NCBI GenBank assembly: GCA_017407645.1
Contig: JAFQWE010000003.1
Location: forward strand, 1-57,993
From: Clostridia bacterium
Lineage (GTDB): Bacteria; Bacillota; Clostridia; Oscillospirales; Acutalibacteraceae
Direction of reading: 5' to 3'
DNA: 57,993 nucleotides
The translations under genes and the position numbers were made by a program. The stretch's first letter is position 1. Each line of letters opens with the position of its first letter. The notes beneath the pieces were generated by a model, which was not told the origin of the DNA, made no database searches, and worked only from the letters and a program-made list of their open reading frames with translations. Shown here in pieces: positions 8,138 through 16,396 of this stretch.

Positions 8138-9315
8138 TATTGGGCACCTCCCTTCAAGATTTTAACTGCGGCGTATGCGCGCTCAATGGCTTGTGTGTAG
8201 CCGTTGGTGGTGAGTGTTGCGCCGCTTATAGCATCAATTTCGGTGTAGTTTGTTTCGTTCTTGCCTGCAAACTGACCGTAGAATTTGGGGTCGGCACACT
8301 GGTCGCCAAGGCCCTTGGTCTCTGCCTGAGATACCGTCAGGCAGTCAATAATTTTGCCCTGGGCATTTATTGATACACGAACGATAATGTATTCGTTGGA
8401 TGCGGGGTGGTATTCGTCGCCGCCCTTGATGCCGTAGCCTGCGCCCTTTGCTTCAATCACAAAGTTGCCTGTGGCAGTTTTCTTTGCCGAAAGGACGGTA
8501 GCCTCCAAATCAGCATACTTGGTGATGTTAATATCTTCAAGCACAGTGGCTTTGATGGTTGCAACTGCAGCGGTGACGGCGGATGCATCTGCTACGTCCT
8601 TAGTTACCACAGTGCCGTCATCCTTAACACCGATAAACTGCTCGCCCTTAACGAAAACGTAGCCCTTGCCGTTAGTGGCGGTGTAGATGGCGTCAAAGCC
8701 CTCAATATCTTCTACAAGGAAGAGTTTTTCAAATTTCTTTTCGCCGTCGGGGAAAGCCTCTGACAGATTGTCTGCCAAAATTTCCTCTTCGGTGCGGATG
8801 TCAACCGAGCCGCCGCCCATAATGATAGCGGTGTTAAGAGCATCCTTAACGGCGTTTTTGTAAGCCTCGGTGGTTTTGGTGGCGCCTGCAATAATATCTA
8901 CGCCCTCAACATCTGCGGCATCTTTATCTTTAAAGTTTACGCCGTATTCTTTTTCTTTGCCCAAGGTTTCGTTAGATGAAAGACAAACGGCGCCCGTTAC
9001 AACACCCTCGGCATTAACACCGCACATAATAATCATATCGGTGCCGTAACCAGCGGTTTTAAGCTTGATTACGTAGCCCTTGCCCGACGTTTCTTTATAA
9101 ACCTCGGTTACGGTGGCAGGCAAAGCTTTGTCGGCAACGTCTGCCTTTTCAAAGCCTGTGCCGTCGGGCATAACCTCAAGCAGTGCCTTGTTGGCAGAAG
9201 CATTTTGATTTTTTTCAATGATTGGTGCGGTAATAAAGTTGGTGGTTGCAAGAAGCAGGGTGATTACTGCACAAATACAAATAAATACAGAAAGATTTTT
9301 CAAATTGGTTTTCAT
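8137..9315 (-). CDS. rnfG: Rnf subunit RnfG, with two FMN-binding domains
   Basis: RnfG is an extracytoplasmic, single-helix-anchored protein with covalent FMN. This one has 392 residues, about twice the usual 180-210. After the membrane helix (residues 9-29) there are two FMN-binding-type domains. The first ends in DIIAGATKTTEAY. The second ends in the canonical DAISGATLTTNGY, whose Thr is the expected attachment site. Both contain a GKGYV or GYGI core. The protein therefore looks like an internal duplication in which copy one has a divergent AGATKT site. Gene order and one-base overlaps with rnfD and rnfE are otherwise standard. Confidence 0.9.
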   Translation of the reverse strand: MKTNLKNLSVFICICAVITLLLATTNFITAPIIEKNQNASANKALLEVMPDGTGFEKADVADKALPATVTEVYKETSGKGYVIKLKTAGYGTDMIIMCGVNAEGVVTGAVCLSSNETLGKEKEYGVNFKDKDAADVEGVDIIAGATKTTEAYKNAVKDALNTAIIMGGGSVDIRTEEEILADNLSEAFPDGEKKFEKLFLVEDIEGFDAIYTATNGKGYVFVKGEQFIGVKDDGTVVTKDVADASAVTAAVATIKATVLEDINITKYADLEATVLSAKKTATGNFVIEAKGAGYGIKGGDEYHPASNEYIIVRVSINAQGKIIDCLTVSQAETKGLGDQCADPKFYGQFAGKNETNYTEIDAISGATLTTNGYTQAIERAYAAVKILKGGAQ

Positions 9316-10241
9316 TATTTGCTACCCCCTTCTGTAAAGACCTTTTTACGAGTCCAACGGATGATGTAGGGGTTAAGTATATTCATAAACAGAATGGCGA
9401 AGGATACGCCTTCGGGGTAGGTTCCGTAGTATCTGATAAGGCAGGTAAGCAGGCCTGCGCCAAAGCCGAATATAACCTTGCCCCAAGCGGTTGGGGGAGA
9501 GGTGGTGTAATCGGTTGCCATAAAGAATGCGCCGATAAACACACCGCCCGACATAGTCAGTGACAAAGCAGTTGTTACGTCAAAGCCCTTCATCAAGAAG
9601 GAAAGGGCAAAAACGGTTGCGATAAACACAACGGGGATTTGCCAGGTGATTATGCGGCGGATAAGCAGATAAAGTCCGCCAAGAAGCAGTGCGGCAGTGC
9701 AGGTTTCACCGATTGCGCCGCCGTAATTACCAAGAAACAAGGTAAGCAGGGAGGGCATCTTTTCTGCTGCAAGGGGAGTTGCACCTGAAACGGCATCTGC
9801 ATTTACGGGGAAAGCGGCGGTTGCCATTGACCCGAAAGCAACCAGCATAAATACGCGGGCGGCAATGGCGGGGTTAACCAAGTTTTTACCGATACCGCCA
9901 AAGATACATTTTACAATGATAATGGCAAACAAAGAGCCAACTGCACATTGCCACAAGGGAATGTTTGCAGGCAGATTAAGTGCCAAAAGCAAGCCTGTAA
10001 CGGCGGCAGACAAATCGGTGACGGTTTGCCTTTTGGATTTTGCAATTATGTTAAACAAAGCCTCAAAGCCAACACAGCAAATCAAACAAACGGCAACAAC
10101 CAACAAAGATTTTAAACCGAATATGACTGTGCCTGCAATAGTGGCGGGCAACAAGGCAATCAACACGTCAAGCATAATTCCGCTTGTTGAACGGCCGCTA
10201 TGAATATGAGGTGAAATAGCAACTTTAGTTAACGAGCTCAT
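9315..10241 (-). CDS. rnfD: Rnf complex membrane subunit RnfD
   Basis: This 308-residue membrane protein starts with the typical SPHIHSGRSTSGIMLDVLIALLP. The FMN attachment motif is DAVSGATPLA, where the Thr is modified by ApbE; a matching transferase is encoded 6 kb downstream. The YYGTYPEGVSFAILFMN-type C-terminal segment is also characteristic. RnfD carries covalent FMN and riboflavin in the ion-pumping core. It overlaps the rnfC stop by four bases. Confidence 0.96.
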   Translation of the reverse strand: MSSLTKVAISPHIHSGRSTSGIMLDVLIALLPATIAGTVIFGLKSLLVVAVCLICCVGFEALFNIIAKSKRQTVTDLSAAVTGLLLALNLPANIPLWQCAVGSLFAIIIVKCIFGGIGKNLVNPAIAARVFMLVAFGSMATAAFPVNADAVSGATPLAAEKMPSLLTLFLGNYGGAIGETCTAALLLGGLYLLIRRIITWQIPVVFIATVFALSFLMKGFDVTTALSLTMSGGVFIGAFFMATDYTTSPPTAWGKVIFGFGAGLLTCLIRYYGTYPEGVSFAILFMNILNPYIIRWTRKKVFTEGGSK

Positions 10242-11551
10242 TTGTTTTCACCCTCCTTAATATCTTTTAATAACTGTTTTGACAGCTTGTTCTTTTGCAC
10301 TAACGGACGGTTTGCGGGGCATACGAAGCTGCAACAGCCACATTCCATACAGGTTGTAACGTGCAGTGCTTTAAGTGCATCCACGTCTTTTCTGTCATAG
10401 GCTTCAGCGATGCTGATAGGAGCCAGACCGAAGGGACAGGTGTTAACACAGGAGCCGCAACGGATACAAGCGGTGGTTTTGGGCAGCTTTGCCTCTTTTG
10501 CGGTAAGGGCAAGGGCAGCGTTTGTGTTTTTAAGCACCGATGCGCTTGTGTTAGGCACGGTAATGCCCATCATAGGACCGCCGTAGATAATCTTGGCAGG
10601 CTCTACGGTAAGACCGCCGCAAGCGTTAAACAAATCTTCAAGAGAGGTGCCGATGGGAACCATAACGTTTCTTGGCTTTTTAACTGCGCCGCCGTCAACG
10701 GTAACGCATTTTTCCACCAAAGGAATACCCGTTTTAAGATAGGCGCCGATGGCTGCCAAGGTGGTGCAGTTGACAACAATGCAACCAACGTCGATAGGCA
10801 ACTGATTGGCGTGAATTTTGCGGCCTGTGGTGTGGTAAACAAGCACCTTTTCACCGCCTTGGGGATAAACGGGGGGCAAAACCTTAACGTTTACGTCAGG
10901 CCAGATAACAGCGTCTGCAAGAATTTGCATAGCGCGTACAGCCTTTTTATTGTTGCTTTCAACACCAATGATTGCTTTGCTTATACCCATTGCGCGATTT
11001 ATAGTCTGCAAAGCGTACGCCATATCGTCACCGCGGGTAAGCATGGTTACGGTGTCGCTGGTAACGTAGGGCTCACACTCGGCACCGTTTATGATAAGAT
11101 AATCCACTTTTTCGGGGTCAACGTCGAATTTAACCTGGGTGGGGAAGCCTGCGCCGCCAAGACCGACAACGCCGCTTGCCTTGATAGCCTCTATCAAATC
11201 CTCTTTAGTGTTGACGGTGGGGGGAGTAAGTCCCTCCTCCATAGTCATTTCGCCGTCAGACTCTATAACCGCGGCAGTGGTAACAAAGCCGTTGAACAAA
11301 AGATACTCAACAAACTTAACCACCTTGCCCGAAACACTGGAATAAATGTTGGATGAGATTTTGCCGTCAGCCTCACCGATTTTGGTGCCAACCTTAACCA
11401 AATCGCCCACCTTAACCGTGGGTATGGCAGGCTTGCCGATGTGCATTTCCATAGGGATAGTGACCGTCTTTGGCACGTCCATACGGATGGTTGGACTCTT
11501 TTTTGTGTGTTTTCTGTGGGGAGTGATTATTCCCGTAAGATAAGAAGCCAT
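10238..11551 (-). CDS. rnfC: Rnf complex subunit RnfC, NADH-binding iron-sulfur protein
   Basis: The protein has 437 residues. It has an N-terminal barrel-sandwich/lipoyl-like region, the glycine-rich GVVGLGGAGFPTQVKF near residues 130-145 for FMN/NADH binding, and YGGPMMGITV. Two [4Fe-4S] motifs lie near the C-terminus (CIRCGSCVNTCP and CMECGCCSFVCP). RnfC is the peripheral subunit that reduces NAD+. It is the first gene of the operon, with AAAGGTG before the ATG at 11551. The order rnfC-D-G-E-A-B is the one found in acetogens and other clostridia. Confidence 0.96.
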   Translation of the reverse strand: MASYLTGIITPHRKHTKKSPTIRMDVPKTVTIPMEMHIGKPAIPTVKVGDLVKVGTKIGEADGKISSNIYSSVSGKVVKFVEYLLFNGFVTTAAVIESDGEMTMEEGLTPPTVNTKEDLIEAIKASGVVGLGGAGFPTQVKFDVDPEKVDYLIINGAECEPYVTSDTVTMLTRGDDMAYALQTINRAMGISKAIIGVESNNKKAVRAMQILADAVIWPDVNVKVLPPVYPQGGEKVLVYHTTGRKIHANQLPIDVGCIVVNCTTLAAIGAYLKTGIPLVEKCVTVDGGAVKKPRNVMVPIGTSLEDLFNACGGLTVEPAKIIYGGPMMGITVPNTSASVLKNTNAALALTAKEAKLPKTTACIRCGSCVNTCPFGLAPISIAEAYDRKDVDALKALHVTTCMECGCCSFVCPANRPLVQKNKLSKQLLKDIKEGENK

Positions 11552-11627
11552 ATTTTTACACCTTTCTTTGAGTATACTGAAAAGTTTTCGCAGTAACGCT
11601 ATTATATATAATATAATATACTCATAT

Positions 11628-11668
11628 ATTTTAAAATATATATACTATATTGTCAAGAGTAATTACTC
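11628..11668 (-). promoter_or_regulatory. Promoter of the rnf operon with an upstream palindrome
   Basis: On the minus strand TTGACA (11656-11651) is followed after 17 bp by TAAAAT (11633-11628). A perfect 12-bp palindrome GAGTAATTACTC (11657-11668) abuts the -35 box on its upstream side and may bind a regulator. The leader of about 75 nt before rnfC is very A/T-rich, and I see no riboswitch in it. Confidence 0.7.
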
Positions 11669-11737
11669 AATGCAAAAGGGCATATTTATGGAAGATTTTC
11701 AATTTTTTTCAAATGCTTGGGACGGGCTGTGCTTATA

Positions 11738-11811
11738 ACTGTATTTGTTACTGTATTTGTTGACAAAAAAGGACAATTTTCATATAATGAATTTATATGA
11801 ATTTTTTGTCC
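11738..11811 (+). promoter_or_regulatory. Strong promoter with tandem repeat and large dyad, before the AAA+/CARF/HD operon
   Basis: TTGACA (11760-11765), a 17-bp spacer and TATAAT (11783-11788) form a fully consensus sigma-A promoter. An exact tandem 12-mer ACTGTATTTGTT (11738-11749 and 11750-11761) runs into the -35 box. A dyad covers the -10 box and the expected start site: GGACAA (11771-11776) pairs with TTGTCC (11806-11811), and CATATAA (11781-11787) with TTATATG (11793-11799). Its left half lies upstream of the expected +1, so it should act as a DNA operator, not as an RNA hairpin. This looks like a strong promoter held down by a repressor. Confidence 0.75.
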
Positions 11812-11827
11812 GAAGGGAGCAGTTATT

Positions 11828-14800
11828 ATGGCGACAAACAGTCCTCTTTTGCAACATATTTACGAAACTGCCGACAGATTGGTAAGTAAATACCGTTCTG
11901 ACAATATGACTCAGATTTATATTTTGATGGCGTTGCTCACCCTTAGCAACAGTCCCGCCAACCGTTATAAAAACGACAAGGAATATTTGTCTGTGATGGA
12001 GCTTTTTGAGTTTACACCCGAAAGCCTCAGCAGAACTCTTTCTTTCGCATATGACCATATGAAGCAAAACCCCGCCGTTTCTGACAAGGAAGTAGAAGCG
12101 TTGGTTAAATGCTATGAAAACGCACAGACTTATACCGAAATTGCAGGGGATACCGTAATCACAGCCCCACAACTGATTGCAGAAATTCTTGCCAACCTGC
12201 ACTCCAGAACCAAGTCACTTTTTGAAGAGATTATTCCCAAACCCGAATGGGAAGAGGAAGATACAGAGGATGAAGAGTTATATCAGGATGAAACCTCATC
12301 CACTGCACTGTTTTTGTGGCCTCTTAAAAATCTGCAAAACAAGCTGCGCCAAAAGGTGTACGGTCAGGATGAGGCTATCAGTGCCTTGGTTTCCGGCTAT
12401 TTTAATCTGCTTTTAAACGAGGATTTACAAAAAAATTCCACCAAGCCTAAGGGCGTGTTCCTTTTTGCAGGAGCCCCCGGTGTTGGCAAAACCCATTTGG
12501 CACAGGTTGCGGCAAAGGCGATGCATATGCCCTTCCGCCGTTTTGATATGAGCGGCTTTGCTGACAAGGAGTCTGCCCTTGAATTTGCAGGAAGCGACAA
12601 GGTGTACAAAAACGGTCACGAAGGCTTGGTAACGGGCTTTGTGCAAAAGCACCCCAAGTGTGTTTTGCTTTTTGACGAGATTGAGAAGGCTCACATAAAT
12701 ATAATTCATTTGTTCTTGCAGATGCTTGATGCAGGCAAGCTTAAGGACTCCTGCACGGGCAAAAACGTGCTTTTCAACAACGCTATAATTATAATGACCA
12801 CCAACGCAGGCAAAAGTCTTTATGAAAATCTTGAGCCCGGCTCACCTATGCCTAACAGAAAAACGGTTATTAACGCTCTTTCAACCGAGGTTAATCCCTT
12901 TACAGGCAAAAACTTTTTCCCCGAGGCAATTTGCTCCCGTTTTGCCGCAGGAAACATCGTGCTTTTCAATCCCCTTGGCGTTAAGGAGCTTATCAGAATA
13001 GGCAACGCCGCCATTGACGAGACGGTTGCCCGTATAGGTGACAAGCTTAATTTTAAGGTGGAATATGACAAGAATTTGTGCACTGCTCTTCTTTTTTCAG
13101 AGGGAAATCGTGCTGATGCACGCTCTCTTAACGGACGGGCTACCAATTTCCTTAATCAAGAGGTTTATAATTGGCTGAAATTTGCCTATGAAAAGGATGA
13201 GGAGGAGCTTGATTCGGTAAAAACCCTAAAAATCCGAATTCCTATGCAAAATGATGCTTATAAGCTGTTTGCACCACAGAAAAAACAGAATATTTTGCTT
13301 TACAGTGAATCGGCTGATGCCTTTGAAAACTTTGTTTCAAGTGACAGCTATAATATTTTGCGGGCAAAAACACCTCAAGAGGCTATGGAGCTGCTTGGTG
13401 AAGAAACCATAGATTTTGCTCTGTGCGATATATTCGGTGACGAGCAGCCTACTCTTAATATAGAGGATACGGCCTCTGAGGGACGCTTACTTATGGAACA
13501 GCTTGTCAAGGAAATGGTGCCCACCTTCGTTTACCGCTCAGAAAAGCGCGAAATCAACGTGGAGGAGGCTCAAGCCTTGATGGAAAAGGGAGCAAGCGGC
13601 TTTGTTCGTCAAGGTGGAGCCGAGCAGGTTGCCTGCAAGCTTGTTGAGCTTTGCAATCAGGTTTATTCTCAAAAAATGCTTCGTGATTTGAGCAGGTCTA
13701 AGAAGGTGCTGTCCTTCGACAGCGTTTACAATTGGGATAAAGAGGGCGGAGAGGGTACAATCGACCTTGTTAATCTGCGCGTTATTCCTGCTGTTGACGC
13801 ACAGGATAAGGATGATATTGCCGACGTTTGTATGAGTGACGTTACCTTTGACGACGTTGTTGGCGCAGAGGATGCCAAGGCAGAGCTTGAAGGCTTTATA
13901 TCATACCTGAAAAATCCAAAGATTTATGCTAAAAACAAGATTCCCACACCTAAGGGTGTAATTTTATACGGCCCTCCCGGAACGGGCAAAACTATGCTTG
14001 CAAAGGCGTTTGCACATCAGTCGGGCGCCGCGTTTATTGCCACTAACGGCAACAAATTCCTGTCGAGCAAGGTGGGTGGAGGCGCCGCAGAGGTGCGCCG
14101 TCTGTTTGCGCTGGCAAGAAAGTATGCCCCTGCAGTTTTGTTTATTGACGAGATTGATATTGTGGCAAAGGACAGGGTTACCAATCCTATGGGTGATGAC
14201 GTGGTTAACGCCCTGCTTAACGAGATGGACGGCTTTTCTACCAATCCGTCAAGGCCTGTATTCGTGCTTGCCGCTACCAATTTTGACGTTGCCTTTGGCA
14301 GAAAGAGTGCTTTGGACAGCGCCCTTTTACGCCGTTTTGACAGGCGCATATTCGTTGACCTGCCTAATGCGGCAGAGCGTAAACGCTTTATTTGCCAGCG
14401 ACTTAGTGAAAGCAAGCAGAGGTTGGGCGAGTCGGTAATTGACAACGTGGTAACGCGCTCGGTGGGTATGAGCCTTGCAGAGCTTGAGTCGGTGATTGAT
14501 TTTGCCCTCAGAACAATGGTGCAAAGCAATAAGGATACTCTGACTGAAGATATGTTTAACGAGCTTTTTGAAACCTACTGTCACGGCGAGGTCAATCAGG
14601 TTAGCGAGACTTTGCTTAAGCGGATTGCCGTTCACGAAAGCGGTCACGCTCTTATAAGCTATATTAACGGCACGCGCCCTGCCTATATCACCATTGCAGG
14701 CAGAGGTGCCTTTGGCGGATACGTGCAAAGCTTTCAGGACGACGGCAACGCTATCACCAAAAAGCAGTTGCTTGACAACGTAAGATTTACTCTTGCAGGC

Positions 14801-15127
14801 AGAGCCGCCGAAATGGTTGTTTACGGTGAAGAGGAGGGTGTATCCACAGGTGCGTCATCCGATTTAAAAGCGGCAACCGAAACAGCTTTGAGAATGATTA
14901 CCGCTTACGGTATGAGTGACGAGCACGGGCTTATGTTTAACGAGGCAGACCGCAGTGAAACCACTCTTGATTTGTGCAATCGCATTTTGAAGGACGAAAT
15001 GGAAAGGGCAATTGCGACTTTGCAGGAGCATAGGGAGTGTATTGACCGTTTGGTAGATGCTCTTATGATAAAAAATCATCTTATGGGGCATGAGCTTGAA
15101 GAAATTATTAAAGACGTAATTGGATAA
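11828..15127 (+). CDS. ClpB-like AAA+ / receiver-like / FtsH-like AAA+ M41 metalloprotease fusion
   Basis: The protein has 1099 residues and no membrane segment. Residues 1-140 are helical and Clp-N-like, followed by an acidic linker. Residues 165-470 are a ClpB-D2-like AAA+ module with YGQDEAI, Walker A GAPGVGKT (215-222), Walker B LLFDEIEKAH (D283, E284) and sensor TTNAG. Residues 486-615 resemble a response-regulator receiver (NILLYSES start, LCDIFG). Residues 670-900 are an FtsH-type AAA+ with GPPGTGKT (715-722), LFIDEID and an ALLRRFDRR second-region-of-homology box. Residues 915-1099 are an M41 peptidase with HESGH (936-940) and third zinc ligand D1012 in a GASSDLKAATE helix. All ATPase and protease residues look intact. 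FtsH proteins are normally membrane-anchored, so a soluble ClpB-FtsH fusion is unusual. AAGGGAG precedes the ATG by eight bases. It is the first gene of a tight operon. Confidence 0.88.
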   Translation: MATNSPLLQHIYETADRLVSKYRSDNMTQIYILMALLTLSNSPANRYKNDKEYLSVMELFEFTPESLSRTLSFAYDHMKQNPAVSDKEVEALVKCYENAQTYTEIAGDTVITAPQLIAEILANLHSRTKSLFEEIIPKPEWEEEDTEDEELYQDETSSTALFLWPLKNLQNKLRQKVYGQDEAISALVSGYFNLLLNEDLQKNSTKPKGVFLFAGAPGVGKTHLAQVAAKAMHMPFRRFDMSGFADKESALEFAGSDKVYKNGHEGLVTGFVQKHPKCVLLFDEIEKAHINIIHLFLQMLDAGKLKDSCTGKNVLFNNAIIIMTTNAGKSLYENLEPGSPMPNRKTVINALSTEVNPFTGKNFFPEAICSRFAAGNIVLFNPLGVKELIRIGNAAIDETVARIGDKLNFKVEYDKNLCTALLFSEGNRADARSLNGRATNFLNQEVYNWLKFAYEKDEEELDSVKTLKIRIPMQNDAYKLFAPQKKQNILLYSESADAFENFVSSDSYNILRAKTPQEAMELLGEETIDFALCDIFGDEQPTLNIEDTASEGRLLMEQLVKEMVPTFVYRSEKREINVEEAQALMEKGASGFVRQGGAEQVACKLVELCNQVYSQKMLRDLSRSKKVLSFDSVYNWDKEGGEGTIDLVNLRVIPAVDAQDKDDIADVCMSDVTFDDVVGAEDAKAELEGFISYLKNPKIYAKNKIPTPKGVILYGPPGTGKTMLAKAFAHQSGAAFIATNGNKFLSSKVGGGAAEVRRLFALARKYAPAVLFIDEIDIVAKDRVTNPMGDDVVNALLNEMDGFSTNPSRPVFVLAATNFDVAFGRKSALDSALLRRFDRRIFVDLPNAAERKRFICQRLSESKQRLGESVIDNVVTRSVGMSLAELESVIDFALRTMVQSNKDTLTEDMFNELFETYCHGEVNQVSETLLKRIAVHESGHALISYINGTRPAYITIAGRGAFGGYVQSFQDDGNAITKKQLLDNVRFTLAGRAAEMVVYGEEEGVSTGASSDLKAATETALRMITAYGMSDEHGLMFNEADRSETTLDLCNRILKDEMERAIATLQEHRECIDRLVDALMIKNHLMGHELEEIIKDVIG

Positions 15128-15140
15128 AGGAAGTAACGTA

Positions 15141-16385
15141 ATGACCTTAATTGAACCCTTTGACCGCGACCCTTTGCAAAATATTGCAGGCTGGTTGTCT
15201 ATAAAACCAGACCTGCTGTATTTGGTGGGAAACGGTGACTGTATTGAAAGAAGCGCCAACCTTTATTCCCGAATTTTGAGAAGCAAGGGGCTTGATAAAA
15301 TCACCGTAACAAGCAAAAAAGCCAATGCTTACACCATTGACGATGCAGTTGATTTTTTTGTTAAGATTATCAAAAAGTATAGCCCCTGCGTTATCGACCT
15401 TTTCGGAGGAGACGAGCTGCTTATTACGGCGGCAGGCATTGCCTACCACACCCTTAAGGATGAGTGGGAGGTTTCTTTGCAGCAGGTCGACGTTGATTTG
15501 GGTCAGGTAATAAGCTATGATGACGACGGAACCTTTGTTATGGGCGAGCGTATATCACTTACTGTGAAGCAGTCGGTTGCTCTTAACGGAGGCGTGGTTA
15601 CTACCGAGCAGTCACAGCCTGCGCGTAATTATGCCGCAAGGGATATTGATCCGATTTGGAATGTTTTAAAGTCGGACACAACCAATTGGAACAAAAAGGT
15701 GAGCGCCCTTAATCTGATAGAAAGCAGAGGGGGCTGCAACGGTGACGAGCTTGAGGTGTTTATGAAGGTTAACACCTTCAAAAACACCCTGCCTAACGAG
15801 GCTGAAATCCTTGCGCTTTTTGATAACCTTATTAAAGATTTGAGCCGTTGCGGTGCAATCAGACTTTATCAGAATAACGCCGGCGTTTACCGTTATCGCT
15901 ATAAAAATCAACTGATGCGGCACTGCCTTAAAAAAGCGGGCAACACCTTGGAGCATAAGGTTTTTTTTGAGGTGCGTGAGTTTGCAAAATCGGGCAAGCC
16001 CTTTTTCAACGATTGTTTGATGAGCGTTATGCTCGATTGGGACGGAGTTGTGCACAATATTACAGGCGGACCCGACGTGCGCGATACCCGAAACGAAATC
16101 GACGTTATGGCAATGCGGGGCGCAATTCCTCTGTTTATCTCCTGCAAAAACGGTGATATTGAGGAAGAGGAGCTATACAAGCTTCACACCGTTGCTCATA
16201 AGATTGGGGGACCCTTTGCCAAAAAGATTTTGGTGGCTACCGATTACGAGCCTAAAAGAGAAACCACAAAGCTTTCCTTTGAGCGTCGCGCCGCAGATAT
16301 GGGTATTGTTTTCGAGCCTGATGCTGCACGGCTTGATGCAGAGGGCTGGCGTAGTCTGTTTGAAAGGGCTTTTGATGAAAATTAA
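15141..16385 (+). CDS. Card1/Can2-like CARF + PD-(D/E)XK nuclease (DUF1887 family)
   Basis: The protein has 414 residues. The N-terminal half is a Rossmann-like CARF domain with LLYLVGN and the ligand-loop-like DLFGGDELL (86-94), equivalent to the DxTGGT loop of Card1/Can2. A winged-helix-like middle spans about residues 165-260. The C-terminal nuclease domain shows E279, the NEIDVM motif (318-323) and ISCKNG with K336, a complete PD-(D/E)XK set. Characterised members bind cyclic oligoadenylate and cut nucleic acid during type III CRISPR defence. No cas gene or CRISPR array lies in this window, so ligand and trigger are unknown. I chose the ATG at 15141 (AAAGGAAG just upstream) over a TTG at 15120. 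It starts 13 bases after the protease gene and ends 11 bases before the HD gene. Confidence 0.88.
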   Translation: MTLIEPFDRDPLQNIAGWLSIKPDLLYLVGNGDCIERSANLYSRILRSKGLDKITVTSKKANAYTIDDAVDFFVKIIKKYSPCVIDLFGGDELLITAAGIAYHTLKDEWEVSLQQVDVDLGQVISYDDDGTFVMGERISLTVKQSVALNGGVVTTEQSQPARNYAARDIDPIWNVLKSDTTNWNKKVSALNLIESRGGCNGDELEVFMKVNTFKNTLPNEAEILALFDNLIKDLSRCGAIRLYQNNAGVYRYRYKNQLMRHCLKKAGNTLEHKVFFEVREFAKSGKPFFNDCLMSVMLDWDGVVHNITGGPDVRDTRNEIDVMAMRGAIPLFISCKNGDIEEEELYKLHTVAHKIGGPFAKKILVATDYEPKRETTKLSFERRAADMGIVFEPDAARLDAEGWRSLFERAFDEN

Positions 16386-16396
16386 GAGGTGAGAAG

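Noticed and set aside
10361..11356. 331-residue plus-strand frame opposite rnfC
   Set aside because: rnfC has complete Fe-S and glycine-rich motifs; the opposite frame is a shadow of it.
15141..16385. Reading the CARF nuclease as proof of a CRISPR locus here
   Set aside because: No repeat-spacer array, cas1/cas2, Cas10 or other Csm/Cmr-like gene was found on either strand of the window.
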